Part shown: piece after piece, positions 7,083 to 16,515 of the stretch
Numbering within the stretch: the first letter of the stretch is position 1
How the letters are laid out: every line of letters begins with the position of its first letter
From: an uncultured Bacilli bacterium
Lineage (GTDB): Bacteria; Bacillota_I; Bacilli_A; RF39; UBA660
Direction of reading: 5' to 3'
Assembly: GCA_910576795.1 (NCBI GenBank)
Contig: CAJTIX010000003.1
Span: 1-64,000 of the forward strand
DNA length: 64,000 nt
Translations under genes and position numbers: made by a program
Notes under the pieces: model-generated
What the model was told of the DNA's origin: nothing
Database searches by the model: none
The model's input: the letters and a program-made list of their open reading frames with translations, nothing else

Positions 7083-8183
7083 CTATACATTGAAACGGAA
7101 ATGACAAATATCTCCGTCATTCATTATATATTCCTTTCCCTCTAATCGCATACGACCTGCCTCTTTTACTTTTACTTCTGATTCATACTTCTCTAAATCT
7201 TCATAGCTCATTACCTCTGCACGAATAAAGCCTCTTTCAAAATCACTATGAATAATACCAGCACATTCAGGTGCCTTCATACCCTTACGGAAAGTCCAAG
7301 CACGACACTCATCTGTTCCAGCTGTAAAATAGGTCGCAAGCCCTAATAATGAATAAGTCGCGTGAATCAATTGATCCAATCCACTTTCTTGAATTCCCAA
7401 ATCATTCAAAAATACCATCTTATCATCTTCATTTAACTCAGCTAGTTCTGATTCCATTTGTGCACAAACTACAATAACTTTTGCATCCTCTTTTTCTGCG
7501 TACGCTCTCACTTCATCGACATAAGAATTTCCATTGGATAATAGATCTTCTTCACTTACATTTGCCATATAAATAATCGGTTTCAAAGTAAGCAGATGAA
7601 AGGGCTTAATCCACTTTAATTCATCTTCTTCAAAAGATACTTGCCGTAAAGGAATATTTTGCTCTAAATTTTCCTTTATTTTTGTAAGTATATCCACTTC
7701 GAATTTAGTTTCTTTATCTTTAGTCATCGCAGCCTTTTTACCAATACGAGAAAGTCGATTCTCCACAATTTCTAAATCGGCAAGCATCAATTCCACATTA
7801 ATAATCTCAATATCACGAATTGGATCTACATCACCTTCCACGTGAATAATATTTTTATCGTTAAAACAACGTACCACCTCACAGATCGCATCCACTTCAC
7901 GAATATGGCTCAAAAATTTATTTCCCAAACCTTCTCCAGTCGACGCACCTTTGACAAGCCCCGCTATATCCGTAAATTCAAAAGTGGTTGGAATTGTTCT
8001 TTCTGGATGATACAAATTTTCTAAAAATTGAAGCCTTTGATCTGGTACCGTTACCACTCCCACATTTGGATCAATTGTTGCGAATGGATAATTTACTGCC
8101 AATATATTTTTTTTGGTTATGGCATTAAATAATGTCGATTTACCTACATTCGGAAGTCCAACAATCCCTGCGGTCAAACTCAT
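7083..8183 (-). CDS. ychF: Redox-regulated ATPase/GTPase YchF (Ola1 family)
   Basis: This is a full-length 366-residue YchF. The P-loop GLPNVGKSTLF (residues 8-18), the switch-II FTDIAGLVKGAS segment and the altered specificity motif NVSEED in place of NKxD are present; the last explains the family's preference for ATP. The C-terminal TGS domain ends in GDICHFRFNV. YchF binds ribosomes and affects stress responses. A GAGGTG ribosome site precedes the ATG. In Bacillus it also lies between DUF951/parB and rpsF; here the order is kept with two membrane genes and two others inserted. Confidence 0.97.
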   Translation of the reverse strand: MSLTAGIVGLPNVGKSTLFNAITKKNILAVNYPFATIDPNVGVVTVPDQRLQFLENLYHPERTIPTTFEFTDIAGLVKGASTGEGLGNKFLSHIREVDAICEVVRCFNDKNIIHVEGDVDPIRDIEIINVELMLADLEIVENRLSRIGKKAAMTKDKETKFEVDILTKIKENLEQNIPLRQVSFEEDELKWIKPFHLLTLKPIIYMANVSEEDLLSNGNSYVDEVRAYAEKEDAKVIVVCAQMESELAELNEDDKMVFLNDLGIQESGLDQLIHATYSLLGLATYFTAGTDECRAWTFRKGMKAPECAGIIHSDFERGFIRAEVMSYEDLEKYESEVKVKEAGRMRLEGKEYIMNDGDICHFRFNV

Positions 8184-8227
8184 AAAATCACCTCATTTCG
8201 TACTCATTATATCATTTTTCTAGCGAA

Positions 8228-8258
8228 AAAAAAAGAATGTTAATTCTAACACTCTTAT
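8228..8258 (-). terminator. Terminator of the AbgT transporter gene
   Basis: A GAGTGTTA / TAACATTC-type stem with a GAAT loop is followed by nine T's on the minus strand, at the stop codon of the AbgT gene. Confidence 0.75.
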
Positions 8259-9781
8259 AATGTAATATATGTGCCAATTCCAATTGGAATTCCAATGACA
8301 TACCACAATATAATCAATAATAACCAGACACCTGCAATCATGATAATACAAGGTAAAATTAATTTTAATGTACCAAATACACTAATTTGATGATTTTCAT
8401 CTGTCCTATATTTTTCCAAGAAAGCAAGCATAATGATAAAGTAAATAAACATAGGTGTAATGGATTTACCAATACCATCCGCAATTTTAAAGATAAACTG
8501 TGTAAACCCTGGTGTGATATTAGAACGCATAAAGAGTGGAATCACTGTAGGATAAAGTAAGTTCCATTTCTGCATGGTTCCTGGTAATAAAATACTCATC
8601 AAAATCACAACAATAAAGAAAACAACAATCAATATAATCCCTGAAAATTGTAGTCCATTTAAGAATTCAGTCAATCGGCATGCAACGACATTTCCCAAAT
8701 TAGACCAATCTAATATGGCAAACATTTGAGAGGCAAAAAAGGTAATTACAAATAAGAATCCCAAACCTTCAAAGTTTTTAGATAATCCGAGACTAAATTC
8801 ACTTCCATTTTTAATATTTCCAGATACTTTCCCATATATATAACCAAAAATAATAAATAAGAAAGTAATAATGAGAACGAGTCCATTTCCAAAAGGTGAA
8901 TTTGCGCCTAACAACTGATCCATATATCGTTCCGCACTATGGTCCAATAAAATTCCGGCTACTGGTGATTTGAGTGGTAAAATCATATAGATGATAAAAG
9001 CGACATAACATAATCCAAATCCTAGGGATGCTAACATTGCCTTTTTAGAAACATTCAATTCTTCTTCCTCTACCGTATGACGAACAGATAATTTTGGTAC
9101 CAAAAATTTATCAATAATGCAGGTAGATAACAAGGAAACAACAATGGTAGAAATAATCATAATATATAAATTAGAAAATAAGCTATACTTATAATTTGGA
9201 TCTACTGTTAACTGTGCAGATTCTTGTGATAACATACCAATTAAATGATCATTATAGTTAAAGATGATACCAGTTCCATATCCCAAAGTGATTCCTAAAT
9301 ATAAAGTTAAAATTCCGAGTACTGGGTTCTTACCAATATATTTATACATAACACCTACAAGAGGCGTTAAAAAGATATAACTATAGTCACCCATTACTGT
9401 ACTGATCATTCCGATTAAAATAGTAATATAAATTACAAGATTCAATTTGACTTTACGAAGTGGACCAAATAAAACTTTCAAAAATCCACTTTTTTCACAA
9501 ATACCAATTCCAATCAAGGAAATGATTAAGTAAACAAGAGGTTCCAATAATTTAAAATTGGAAACAGCATTCCCAATCATAAATCGGAAACCATCGACAC
9601 TTAACACATTCTTAACAGTAATCAAAGAAGATTCCAAAGTACCATTCGCAATTGTGGTTTGAGAACCTTCAATTTCTAACGTGGAAAATAAAAAACTAAG
9701 AATTGCGACTACAAGTGTCAACAATCCAATTACAAGGACAGGGCCCTTCTTTCGGTCTTTTTTTTCTTTATTTTTAGCCAT
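8255..9781 (-). CDS. AbgT family transporter
   Basis: This 508-residue polytopic protein resembles AbgT (p-aminobenzoyl-glutamate) transporters. The N-terminal half carries VDGFRFMIGNAVSNF followed by PLVYLIISLIGIGICEKSG, the family's signature re-entrant region. Further in, STVMGDYSYIFLTPLVG and GTGIIFNYND occur, and the C-terminal half has LPGTMQKWNLLYPTVIP. Characterised members move p-aminobenzoyl-glutamate or export sulfonamides. The start at 9781 has AGGAGGT directly upstream; the longer frame overlaps the DUF951 gene. It is inserted between the DUF951 gene and ychF, which are close neighbours in Bacillus. Confidence 0.88.
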   Translation of the reverse strand: MAKNKEKKDRKKGPVLVIGLLTLVVAILSFLFSTLEIEGSQTTIANGTLESSLITVKNVLSVDGFRFMIGNAVSNFKLLEPLVYLIISLIGIGICEKSGFLKVLFGPLRKVKLNLVIYITILIGMISTVMGDYSYIFLTPLVGVMYKYIGKNPVLGILTLYLGITLGYGTGIIFNYNDHLIGMLSQESAQLTVDPNYKYSLFSNLYIMIISTIVVSLLSTCIIDKFLVPKLSVRHTVEEEELNVSKKAMLASLGFGLCYVAFIIYMILPLKSPVAGILLDHSAERYMDQLLGANSPFGNGLVLIITFLFIIFGYIYGKVSGNIKNGSEFSLGLSKNFEGLGFLFVITFFASQMFAILDWSNLGNVVACRLTEFLNGLQFSGIILIVVFFIVVILMSILLPGTMQKWNLLYPTVIPLFMRSNITPGFTQFIFKIADGIGKSITPMFIYFIIMLAFLEKYRTDENHQISVFGTLKLILPCIIMIAGVWLLLIILWYVIGIPIGIGTYITL

Positions 9782-9789
9782 AATACCTC

Positions 9790-9972
9790 CTAATAGGTAG
9801 TTACCTTTTTCAACTTTTTGTTGAATTCTATACGTGGAATCATAACACTTCTTCCACATTTTACACATTTGATTTTAATATCTGCACCCACACGAATAAT
9901 TTCCCATTCATTGGTTCCACATGGATGTGGTTTTTTCATAATTACAATACTTCCCAATTTATAATCTTGCAT
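9790..9972 (-). CDS. yyzM: DUF951 domain protein (YyzM-like)
   Basis: A 60-residue protein with the DUF951 pattern: VIMKKPHPCGTNEWEIIRVGADIKIKC, then VKCGRSVMIPR. The three Cys and the His suggest a small metal-binding fold. The function is unknown, but the gene is widely linked to parB and ychF in Bacillota, as here: it follows parB by 17 bases and precedes the AbgT gene by 8. The gene name is by analogy to Bacillus yyzM. Confidence 0.9.
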   Translation of the reverse strand: MQDYKLGSIVIMKKPHPCGTNEWEIIRVGADIKIKCVKCGRSVMIPRIEFNKKLKKVTTY

Positions 9973-9989
9973 AAATCGGTCCCCCTTAT

Positions 9990-10880
9990 TTATTCTTTGA
10001 CGTCAATAATTTCTAAGATACGATTCAAATCGGCAACCGAGATAAAAGAGATTTCAATTTTTTTATCACGAATTTTAACTTTCGCGTCCAGTTTTTCACT
10101 AAGCATTTCTTCAACATACTTATATTCTTTTTCCTCTGGTTGTTTTCTCTTTTGAATTTTTACAGTTCTTTCAAATTCGTTGGAATCGGTTAACGATTCA
10201 ATTTCACGAACGGAAAGTTTTTCATTTACAATTTGATCAGCCATTTCTCGCATTTGGTTTTCATCGTTGAATTTACTTAAAACACGAGCATGACCCATAG
10301 TAAGTTTAGAGGCATTTACCATATCCTGAATATCTTTTGGAAGACGCAATAACCCTAAAATATTAGTAATATGACTTCTACTCTTCCCTACTTTTAAGGA
10401 AAGTTCTTCTTGTGTGATTCCTAATTTTTCAAGCATCAATTGATATGCATGTGCTTCTTCAATTGCACTTAAGTTTTCACGCTGTAAATTTTCAAGCAAT
10501 GCAATCTCCATCATTTGTTCATCTGTGAAACTACGAATGATAGCAGGTACTTTTTCTAACCCTGCTAATTTACTTGCACGCACACGACGTTCTCCTGCAA
10601 TGATTTCATATCCTTTGATACTCTTCTTTACAATAATTGGTTGAAATACACCATGTTCCTTAATAGAAACTGCAAGTTCTTTCAGTGCATTTTCATCAAA
10701 TACTTTACGAGGTTGATACGGATTTGCACGTAAATCATCAATGTTTAATTCTACAATTTCTTCATTGGTCGCTGTTTCATAAATGGTACGTTCTATGGTA
10801 TCTACATCTAAATTTTCATTATTAAATAATTGTTCTAGCCCACGCCCTAATGCTCTTTTTTTAGTTTCCATTTCGTTCAA
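9990..10880 (-). CDS. parB: Chromosome-partitioning protein ParB (Spo0J)
   Basis: ParB is the CTP-dependent DNA clamp that loads at parS and spreads. The N-terminal CTPase domain has ANPYQPRK, the HGVFQPIIVKK strand and GERRVRAS. The central HTH (GITQEELSLKVGKSRSHITNILGLLRL) recognises parS, and a ~45-residue C-terminal dimer domain ends the chain. The frame opens at a TTG (10880) with GGAAGTGA correctly placed before it; an ATG three codons later (10871) is the alternative start. It overlaps the end of parA, so the two are co-transcribed. Five parS sites lie at 37.6-38.7 kb. Confidence 0.97.
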   Translation of the reverse strand: MNEMETKKRALGRGLEQLFNNENLDVDTIERTIYETATNEEIVELNIDDLRANPYQPRKVFDENALKELAVSIKEHGVFQPIIVKKSIKGYEIIAGERRVRASKLAGLEKVPAIIRSFTDEQMMEIALLENLQRENLSAIEEAHAYQLMLEKLGITQEELSLKVGKSRSHITNILGLLRLPKDIQDMVNASKLTMGHARVLSKFNDENQMREMADQIVNEKLSVREIESLTDSNEFERTVKIQKRKQPEEKEYKYVEEMLSEKLDAKVKIRDKKIEISFISVADLNRILEIIDVKE

Positions 10881-11646
10881 TCACTTCCTTTGCCAAATTC
10901 AGATACGCTTCTGTTCCACGACTTTGTGGATCATATGAAATAATTGGTTTGCCATGACTTGGTGCTTCTGATAAACGAACCAATCTTGGAATAATGGTAT
11001 CGTATACTTTTTCTCTAAAGTAACTTTTGATATCTTCTACTACTTCTAGACCCAAATTGGTTCTACTGTCCAACATTGTCAGTAAAACGCCTTCAATATT
11101 AAGAGTCGGATTCAAATTCTTTTGAGCCAACATAATGGTATTTAACAGTTGCATAATTCCTTCTAATGCAAAAAATTCACATTGTACAGGAATAATGACA
11201 GAATCTGCAGCAGTAAGTGCATTGGTTGTTAAAATTCCCAAAGATGGTGGACAATCAATAATAATATAGTCAAATAAATCTTTGGTTTGATCTAAATATT
11301 TTTTGAGCTGTGCCCCTCTTGTAAAGTCAGGATCCATTTTACTTTTTTCCATTAACTCAAAGTCAACACCAGCTAAATTAATGGTTGCTGGAATGACATA
11401 TAAGTTTTTAAATTTTGTTTTGATAATTACTTCTTTTAATAATGCTTCATCCTTTAATAATTCATAGATACTTTTCTCATAATCGGTTTTTCCAATCCCA
11501 ACACCAGTGGTAGAATTTCCTTGAGGATCTAAATCAACTAATAAAACTTTCTTTTTTAATACACCTAAAGAAGCTGCTAAATTGATACTAGATGTTGTCT
11601 TTCCAACTCCACCTTTTTGATTGACCAAAGCAATTATCTTCCCCAT
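10861..11646 (-). CDS. parA: Chromosome-partitioning ATPase ParA (Soj)
   Basis: This 261-residue Walker ATPase begins MGKIIALVNQKGGVGKTTSSINLAASL, with the deviant Walker A KGGVGKTT. It has DLDPQGN and DYIIIDCPPSLG downstream, the full Soj signature. ParA-ATP binds DNA nonspecifically and moves ParB-parS complexes; in Bacillus it also regulates DnaA. The ATG at 11646 follows GGTGAT; the upstream 16-codon extension has no support. It overlaps parB. The region upstream (11.65-11.90 kb) holds a long A/T-rich stretch without genes. Confidence 0.97.
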   Translation of the reverse strand: MGKIIALVNQKGGVGKTTSSINLAASLGVLKKKVLLVDLDPQGNSTTGVGIGKTDYEKSIYELLKDEALLKEVIIKTKFKNLYVIPATINLAGVDFELMEKSKMDPDFTRGAQLKKYLDQTKDLFDYIIIDCPPSLGILTTNALTAADSVIIPVQCEFFALEGIMQLLNTIMLAQKNLNPTLNIEGVLLTMLDSRTNLGLEVVEDIKSYFREKVYDTIIPRLVRLSEAPSHGKPIISYDPQSRGTEAYLNLAKEVIERNGN

Positions 11647-11868
11647 ATAAATCACCATCTTCTCATCTACATAATCTAACATATATTTTATCACATATGA
11701 ACGAGTTTGACTATCTCTTTTTCAACTTTATCATGGAAGAGATACATTTTAAGATATATTTTTATCACAATAGATAAGCTTTTGCATGATATAAATTGAG
11801 AAAGTGACAATTGATACAACATATAGACTATTTCGTTCCAATTTTGCAGATTTTCAAAATTTGTTCGA

Positions 11869-11874
11869 TATAAT
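11869..11874 (+). promoter_or_regulatory. -10 element of the XRE regulator gene
   Basis: A perfect TATAAT lies about 27 bases upstream of the start. No good -35 box is visible at 16-18 bases, which could mean an activated promoter. Confidence 0.4.
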
Positions 11875-11900
11875 GGTCTCTGTGGAAGGGGATCATTCTG

Positions 11901-12125
11901 ATGTACAAGAGATTAAGAGATTTGCGAGAAGACAAAGATTTAAAGCAAAAAGATATTGCCGATTTCCTTAACATATCACCACGTGGATACTCCCATTATG
12001 AGACTGGCAATAACGATATTCCAACTGAAATACTAATCAGACTCGCTGATTTTTATGATACAAGTGTGGATTACCTTCTAGGGAGAACAAACAACAAGAA
12101 TAAAAAGGAAAAACAACGAAATTAG
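11901..12125 (+). CDS. XRE-family HTH regulator
   Basis: A 74-residue single-domain helix-turn-helix protein: MYKRLRDLREDKDLKQKDIADFLNISPRGYSHYETG is the Cro/CI type HTH, followed by LIRLADFYDTSVDYLLGRT, the common dimerising end of small XRE regulators. The C-terminal tail is Lys/Asn rich. It is on the plus strand amid minus-strand genes, has its own -10 element and terminator, and so is a stand-alone unit. A plausible target is its own promoter or that of parA-parB upstream of it, but no operator was identified. Confidence 0.9.
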   Translation: MYKRLRDLREDKDLKQKDIADFLNISPRGYSHYETGNNDIPTEILIRLADFYDTSVDYLLGRTNNKNKKEKQRN

Positions 12126-12153
12126 GGGATTATAACCCCTAATTTTATTTTTT
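12122..12153 (+). terminator. Terminator of the XRE gene
   Basis: TTAGGGG / CCCCTAA with a short ATTATAA loop is followed by TTTTATTTTTT on the plus strand, starting at the stop codon. Confidence 0.8.
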
Positions 12154-12345
12154 GTCATCGATACGCAATTGTTCAAGGACCTTTACTTTTCCTTGAAATA
12201 AGTATTCTGACCTTTCTCTTCATTGGTTAAAAAATATGATGTCAATAAGATGCAGCAGTTTGATACATTTCTTGTGCTGTCACCTCTTTGTGAGGAATAA
12301 ATACATCACTTGAACGAAACAAATTTCCTGTAATAAGAACTTTAT
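12145..12345 (-). pseudogene. Decayed coding remnant downstream of ftsH
   Basis: On the minus strand, codon-like sequence continues across frames. One frame reads KVLITGNLFRSSDVFIPHKEV then TAQEMYQTAAS before a stop. A second continues with YFLTNEE, and a third ends SEYLFQGKVKVLEQLRIDDKK and a stop at 12145. The pieces join head to tail if two small frameshifts are allowed, as expected for the 3' part of a dead gene. I do not recognise the family. It lies between ftsH and the convergent XRE gene. Chance cannot be excluded without a protein search. Confidence 0.4.
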
Positions 12346-12385
12346 AAAAAATCAATTTTCTCTTTTTCCAAGCTATTTACACCAC

Positions 12386-12413
12386 AAAAAAGAAGACTAT
12401 TCATCTTCTTCCA
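12386..12413 (-). terminator. Terminator of tilS-ftsH
   Basis: GAAGA / TCTTC with a loop containing the ftsH stop codon is followed by TTTTTT on the minus strand. Confidence 0.6.
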
Positions 12414-14388
12414 ATCTTTGTTTCAATTCCTCTTTATTCATCTTATAATATCCAGAAATTCCTTTTTCTTTCGCAAGTTCTTTTAATTCGTTTAAAGATA
12501 AATCTTCTAAACTTGCTTCTTTAAAATGACTATAATCTACTTCTGAATCTTCATCCGGCATACAACCATTTTCTACCAAATAATCAATTTGTTCTTTGGT
12601 TAATGTTTCATGTTCTAATAAAGATTCTGCAATTAAATCTAATAATTTCTTATTTTCAGAAATCGTTTTCTTTGTAATTTCATAACATTCATTAATAATT
12701 TTTCTTTGTTCCTGATCAATTTCGAATGCAACTTGACCAGAGAAATTACGACTCTTATTATAATCTCTTCCTAAGAAAACACTAGATTCTTGATGTTCAA
12801 ATTGGACAGGACCTAAATCACTCATACCAAATTCAGTAATCATAGCACGGGCAATCTTAGTTGCTCTTTCTAAATCGTTTTGTGCACCAGTTGTCATTTC
12901 ATCAAAAATGAGTTCTTCAGCAACACGTCCACCTAATAAACCACTAATTTGATCTAACAATTCCTTTTTCGTAGATAAATAGGTTTCTTCCTTTGGTTGC
13001 ATCATATTATAACCACCAGCAGCACCACGTGGAATAATGGTAATTTTTTGAACTTCGTTTGCACCATCCAACTTAATTCCCATTACCGCATGACCTGCTT
13101 CATGATAAGCAACAATTTTACGTTCACGTTCTGTATATTTATGACTTTTTTTAGCAGGACCCATTAATACACGATCATGTGCTTCATCAATTTCTGCCAT
13201 TGTAATCGCATCTTTATTTCTTCTAACAGCTAGTAAAGCCGCCTCATTGAGTAAATTTTCCAAATCAGCACCACTCATACCAACAGTTCTACGAGCTATA
13301 TTTGATAATTTTACATCTTTAGCAAAAATCTTATTTGCTGCATGTACTTCTAAAATTTCTTCTCTTCCTCTTACATCTGGTAATGCGACAGTTACTTGAC
13401 GATCAAAACGTCCAGGTCTTAACAATGCAGGATCTAGTACATCTGGTCGGTTAGTTGCGGCAATAATGATAATACCTTCATTTGCGCCAAAACCATCCAT
13501 TTCCGTTAATAATTGGTTCAATGTTTGTTCACGTTCATCGTGACCTCCACCTAAACCAGCACCTCTTTGACGACCTACTGCATCAATTTCATCAATAAAG
13601 ATTAGACATGGAGCATTGTGTTTTGCTTGTTTAAACATATCACGAACACGAGAAGCACCTACACCGACAAATAGTTCAACAAAATCTGAACCACTAATAT
13701 AATAGAATGGAACATTGGCTTCCCCAGCAACAGCACGAGCTAATAACGTTTTTCCAGTTCCTGGAGGCCCTACCAATAATACTCCTTTCGGAATTCTAGC
13801 TCCTAATCTTTGGAATTTTTTCGGACTTTTCAAGAAATCAATTAACTCTTGTACTTCTTCTTTTTCCTCTGTCAAACCAGCCACTTGTTTAAATGTAACT
13901 TTCCTGCTATCTTCATTCAAACGAGCTCTACTCTTACCAAAATCCATTGATTTATTGGCATTTCCCATTTGACGTGTAATAAAGAAGAAAGCGGCTCCTA
14001 CTAAAATAACCATTGGTAATACATTTACTAAAAATAATAGGAATGTACTAGATTCTGGATCTGTTTTTGTATTGATGGTAAATCCATAAGTCTCTTCTGC
14101 ACCTAAAATCTTTGTCATTACTTCCTCTGCTAATGGTACACGGAAAAAGAAACTTTCTCCCTCTTTATAATTTTTTAATTTACCTGAAATTTCATATACA
14201 CCAGCACGATCTCTTGGTGTAATGACAATCTCTGACACATTATTTCCAATTACTTCTTTCATAAATGCATCATAACTAATCACATTTACCTTTTGATTGG
14301 TCATATTAAAAAAGTAAATGATCCCTACAATTACAATTAATAAAAAGAAATAAGGCATAATTCCACGTTTTACATTTCGTTTATTCAT
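12397..14388 (-). CDS. ftsH: ATP-dependent zinc metalloprotease FtsH
   Basis: FtsH is a membrane-anchored AAA+ protease that degrades misassembled membrane proteins and regulators. This 663-residue protein has two membrane segments (about 10-27 and 116-137) flanking an extracytoplasmic domain. The AAA module follows, with Walker A GPPGTGKT (207-214), Walker B LIFIDEID and the second-region RPGRFDRQ. The zinc protease site is HEAGH (429-433). After the peptidase domain the C-terminal ~38 residues form a helix-extension-helix block ([23 protein letters not shown]), like a Rho-N/SAP motif, which is not part of standard FtsH. It lies 16 bases after tilS; the hpt gene found between them in Bacillus is absent. 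Confidence 0.98.
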   Translation of the reverse strand: MNKRNVKRGIMPYFFLLIVIVGIIYFFNMTNQKVNVISYDAFMKEVIGNNVSEIVITPRDRAGVYEISGKLKNYKEGESFFFRVPLAEEVMTKILGAEETYGFTINTKTDPESSTFLLFLVNVLPMVILVGAAFFFITRQMGNANKSMDFGKSRARLNEDSRKVTFKQVAGLTEEKEEVQELIDFLKSPKKFQRLGARIPKGVLLVGPPGTGKTLLARAVAGEANVPFYYISGSDFVELFVGVGASRVRDMFKQAKHNAPCLIFIDEIDAVGRQRGAGLGGGHDEREQTLNQLLTEMDGFGANEGIIIIAATNRPDVLDPALLRPGRFDRQVTVALPDVRGREEILEVHAANKIFAKDVKLSNIARRTVGMSGADLENLLNEAALLAVRRNKDAITMAEIDEAHDRVLMGPAKKSHKYTERERKIVAYHEAGHAVMGIKLDGANEVQKITIIPRGAAGGYNMMQPKEETYLSTKKELLDQISGLLGGRVAEELIFDEMTTGAQNDLERATKIARAMITEFGMSDLGPVQFEHQESSVFLGRDYNKSRNFSGQVAFEIDQEQRKIINECYEITKKTISENKKLLDLIAESLLEHETLTKEQIDYLVENGCMPDEDSEVDYSHFKEASLEDLSLNELKELAKEKGISGYYKMNKEELKQRLEEDE

Positions 14389-14404
14389 CCAAATTCTCCC
14401 TTCT

Positions 14405-15730
14405 TTAATAATACTTAAGTATTATATCATACTTTTCGTCTTTTGTTTTGTCAAATTTTGATTTTTTAAGTCCCGGTAACCATACAATTGTCCCTTTAGA
14501 ATCCACTACAACTGGCCATAATTCTCTTTCATTCATAGGGATTTTCTCATCGATGAAGATATCGCTAATCTTCTTACTACCTAACAAACCCTTTACATAT
14601 ATTTTATCACCATTCATTCGATTCCGTACATGAAGTGGAAAAGCAACCTCACTTGCACATAAACGACAAACAAAATTATCATCTTTAGAAGATTTAGAGA
14701 CAACCTCAATATTTTTACCATTTGGTAGATTCATATATTGAATCAGTTCAATTTCATAAGAACCGCCTTTTTCCTCATCATGTACAAAGGTTAGCTTATC
14801 ATATGCTTTTACGGCTTTTAAATGATTTGGCAAATAAATATAAGCATTGGCACGTTTGGATGTAATCAGTCCAAAGATAAGTTCAGCATGATGATCGGTA
14901 ATTAACATAAGATCATCTTGATATACGTGCTCTAATATATAGTAAATGACTTTCATCGCAATTACATGATCTAATTTCAAAAAGGCATCGATATCCAGTT
15001 CATTCTGCACATATATTTTTGGCATGATTTTTTCGACTTGTTTATCAATATAATCATTATATTCTAATAATGTTCTACTGAATTTATAAAATTTATGATG
15101 TACATTTTTATCTTCTTTTTTGAGAGCAGGAACTACATATTTACGAAAACGATTTCTGGTATACACATCCTTGTCATTGGATGCATCTTTTACAAATGGA
15201 ATTTTATATTTCTTGTCATATTCTAAAATTTCCTCTTTGGTGACACCAATCAAAGGTCTCAAAATAGTATAATCTCCCATTTCCACCAAATAAGAAAAAC
15301 CACTATATCCTCTTAAAGTAGAGCCTCTTACAATTCGCATCAAAATGGTTTCAATTAAATCATCTCCATGGTGCGCTGTAAACAAGAATTTCGCATGATA
15401 TTTTTTTACAATTTCTTCAAAATAATGGTATCTTTTTGTTCTAGCTTCATTATGGAAATTGTCATCTCCATAATCTTCTATTTTCATATACTCAAATAAA
15501 ATACCATTGTTTCTGCAAAAGTTATTGACAAAAACAGCTTCTTCACTGCTTTCTTTTCGTACATTATGATTGACGTGTGCACAAACAATAGTAAGTTCAA
15601 AAGCATCCTTTACACGTGATAAAAGATGCAAAAGCGCCATAGAATCTGGCCCACCGCTAATGGCCGCAACCACTGTATCCCCATATTTAAAATTGACATT
15701 TTCCATCAAAAATTGATAAGCCTGTTCCAT
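14405..15730 (-). CDS. tilS: tRNA(Ile)-lysidine synthase
   Basis: TilS modifies C34 of tRNA-Ile(CAU) to lysidine so that it reads AUA; it is essential. The 441-residue protein has the PP-loop SGGPDSMALLHLL (residues 25-37), a second conserved HHGDDLIETILMRI helix and a RGYSGF segment, then an RNRFRKYVVPAL motif. The C-terminal third contains the TilS C-terminal substrate domain (RNRMNGDKIYVKGLLGSKKISDIFID). Length and order are normal, and it is co-directional with ftsH. It starts at an ATG after GAGGTG. Confidence 0.96.
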   Translation of the reverse strand: MEQAYQFLMENVNFKYGDTVVAAISGGPDSMALLHLLSRVKDAFELTIVCAHVNHNVRKESSEEAVFVNNFCRNNGILFEYMKIEDYGDDNFHNEARTKRYHYFEEIVKKYHAKFLFTAHHGDDLIETILMRIVRGSTLRGYSGFSYLVEMGDYTILRPLIGVTKEEILEYDKKYKIPFVKDASNDKDVYTRNRFRKYVVPALKKEDKNVHHKFYKFSRTLLEYNDYIDKQVEKIMPKIYVQNELDIDAFLKLDHVIAMKVIYYILEHVYQDDLMLITDHHAELIFGLITSKRANAYIYLPNHLKAVKAYDKLTFVHDEEKGGSYEIELIQYMNLPNGKNIEVVSKSSKDDNFVCRLCASEVAFPLHVRNRMNGDKIYVKGLLGSKKISDIFIDEKIPMNERELWPVVVDSKGTIVWLPGLKKSKFDKTKDEKYDIILKYY

Positions 15731-15808
15731 ATTGACACCTCATATTTATTTTATAATAAAACACTCATTCAAACAAGAAAAATGAAACGATATCATCATT
15801 TCCCATAA

Positions 15809-16462
15809 TTACCATTCAATAGGTTGATCTCTATTTTTTTCTAAAAATTGATTGATTTTAGAAAATGGTTTACTTCCAAAAAAACCCCGATTCGCAGACA
15901 AAGGAGAAGGATGTACACTTTCCAAAATTAAGTGTTTTGGATTTTGAATTAATTCCTTTTTACTTCTAGCATAACTTCCCCATAATACAAATACCATTGG
16001 CTTTTCTCTTTCTCCTAATTTACGAATGACGTTATCCGTAAATATTTCCCAACCTTTATCTTTATGGGAAAGAGGACTATCTTTGACAACTGTCATAATC
16101 GAATTTAATAAAAGGACTCCTTGTTTTGCCCAATCAGTCAAATCTGTTTGTGTTCTTTTTACTCCAATATCTTGATAAAGTTCCTGAAATATGTTTCGCA
16201 AAGAAGGTGGCATCGCAACCCCCTCTTTCACAGAAAAAGAAAGTCCATGTGCTTCATGATCTCCATGATAAGGGTCTTGTCCTAAAATAACAACTTTTAC
16301 ATCATTGTAATCGGTATACCGAAATGCATTAAAAATATCCTTATATTCTGGATAAATGGTTTGATGTTGATATGCATTCTTTACAAATACGCCAAGCTCC
16401 CGAAAATAAGGCGCTTTAAATTCACTTTCTAGCATTTTGTCCCAATCTTTATTAACTACCAT
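15809..16462 (-). CDS. ung: Uracil-DNA glycosylase
   Basis: Family 1 UDG removes uracil from DNA in base-excision repair. The 217-residue protein has the catalytic water-activating motif GQDPYHG, the LLLNSIMTV uracil-binding strand with its Asn, and the HPSPLSANRGFFG leucine-loop motif near the C-terminus. Length is normal. A TGGAGG ribosome site precedes the start. A possible TACAAT -10 lies upstream, and it appears to be a separate unit from tilS, 78 bases downstream. Confidence 0.98.
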   Translation of the reverse strand: MVVNKDWDKMLESEFKAPYFRELGVFVKNAYQHQTIYPEYKDIFNAFRYTDYNDVKVVILGQDPYHGDHEAHGLSFSVKEGVAMPPSLRNIFQELYQDIGVKRTQTDLTDWAKQGVLLLNSIMTVVKDSPLSHKDKGWEIFTDNVIRKLGEREKPMVFVLWGSYARSKKELIQNPKHLILESVHPSPLSANRGFFGSKPFSKINQFLEKNRDQPIEW

Positions 16463-16515
16463 AAAAATCCTCCATCATTATTTACATTGTATCATAAACA
16501 TAAATGGAAAAAAAG

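Noticed and set aside
7836..7852. CACGTG in ychF as a sixth parS
   Set aside because: Flanking bases do not match TGTT/AACA; the other CACGTG copies in genes (for example near 15613, 29668, 39810, 54704) also fail.
11711..11743. TATCTCTT/AAGAGATA inverted repeat upstream of parA as a terminator
   Set aside because: No T-run follows on either strand; it could be an operator but there is no further evidence.
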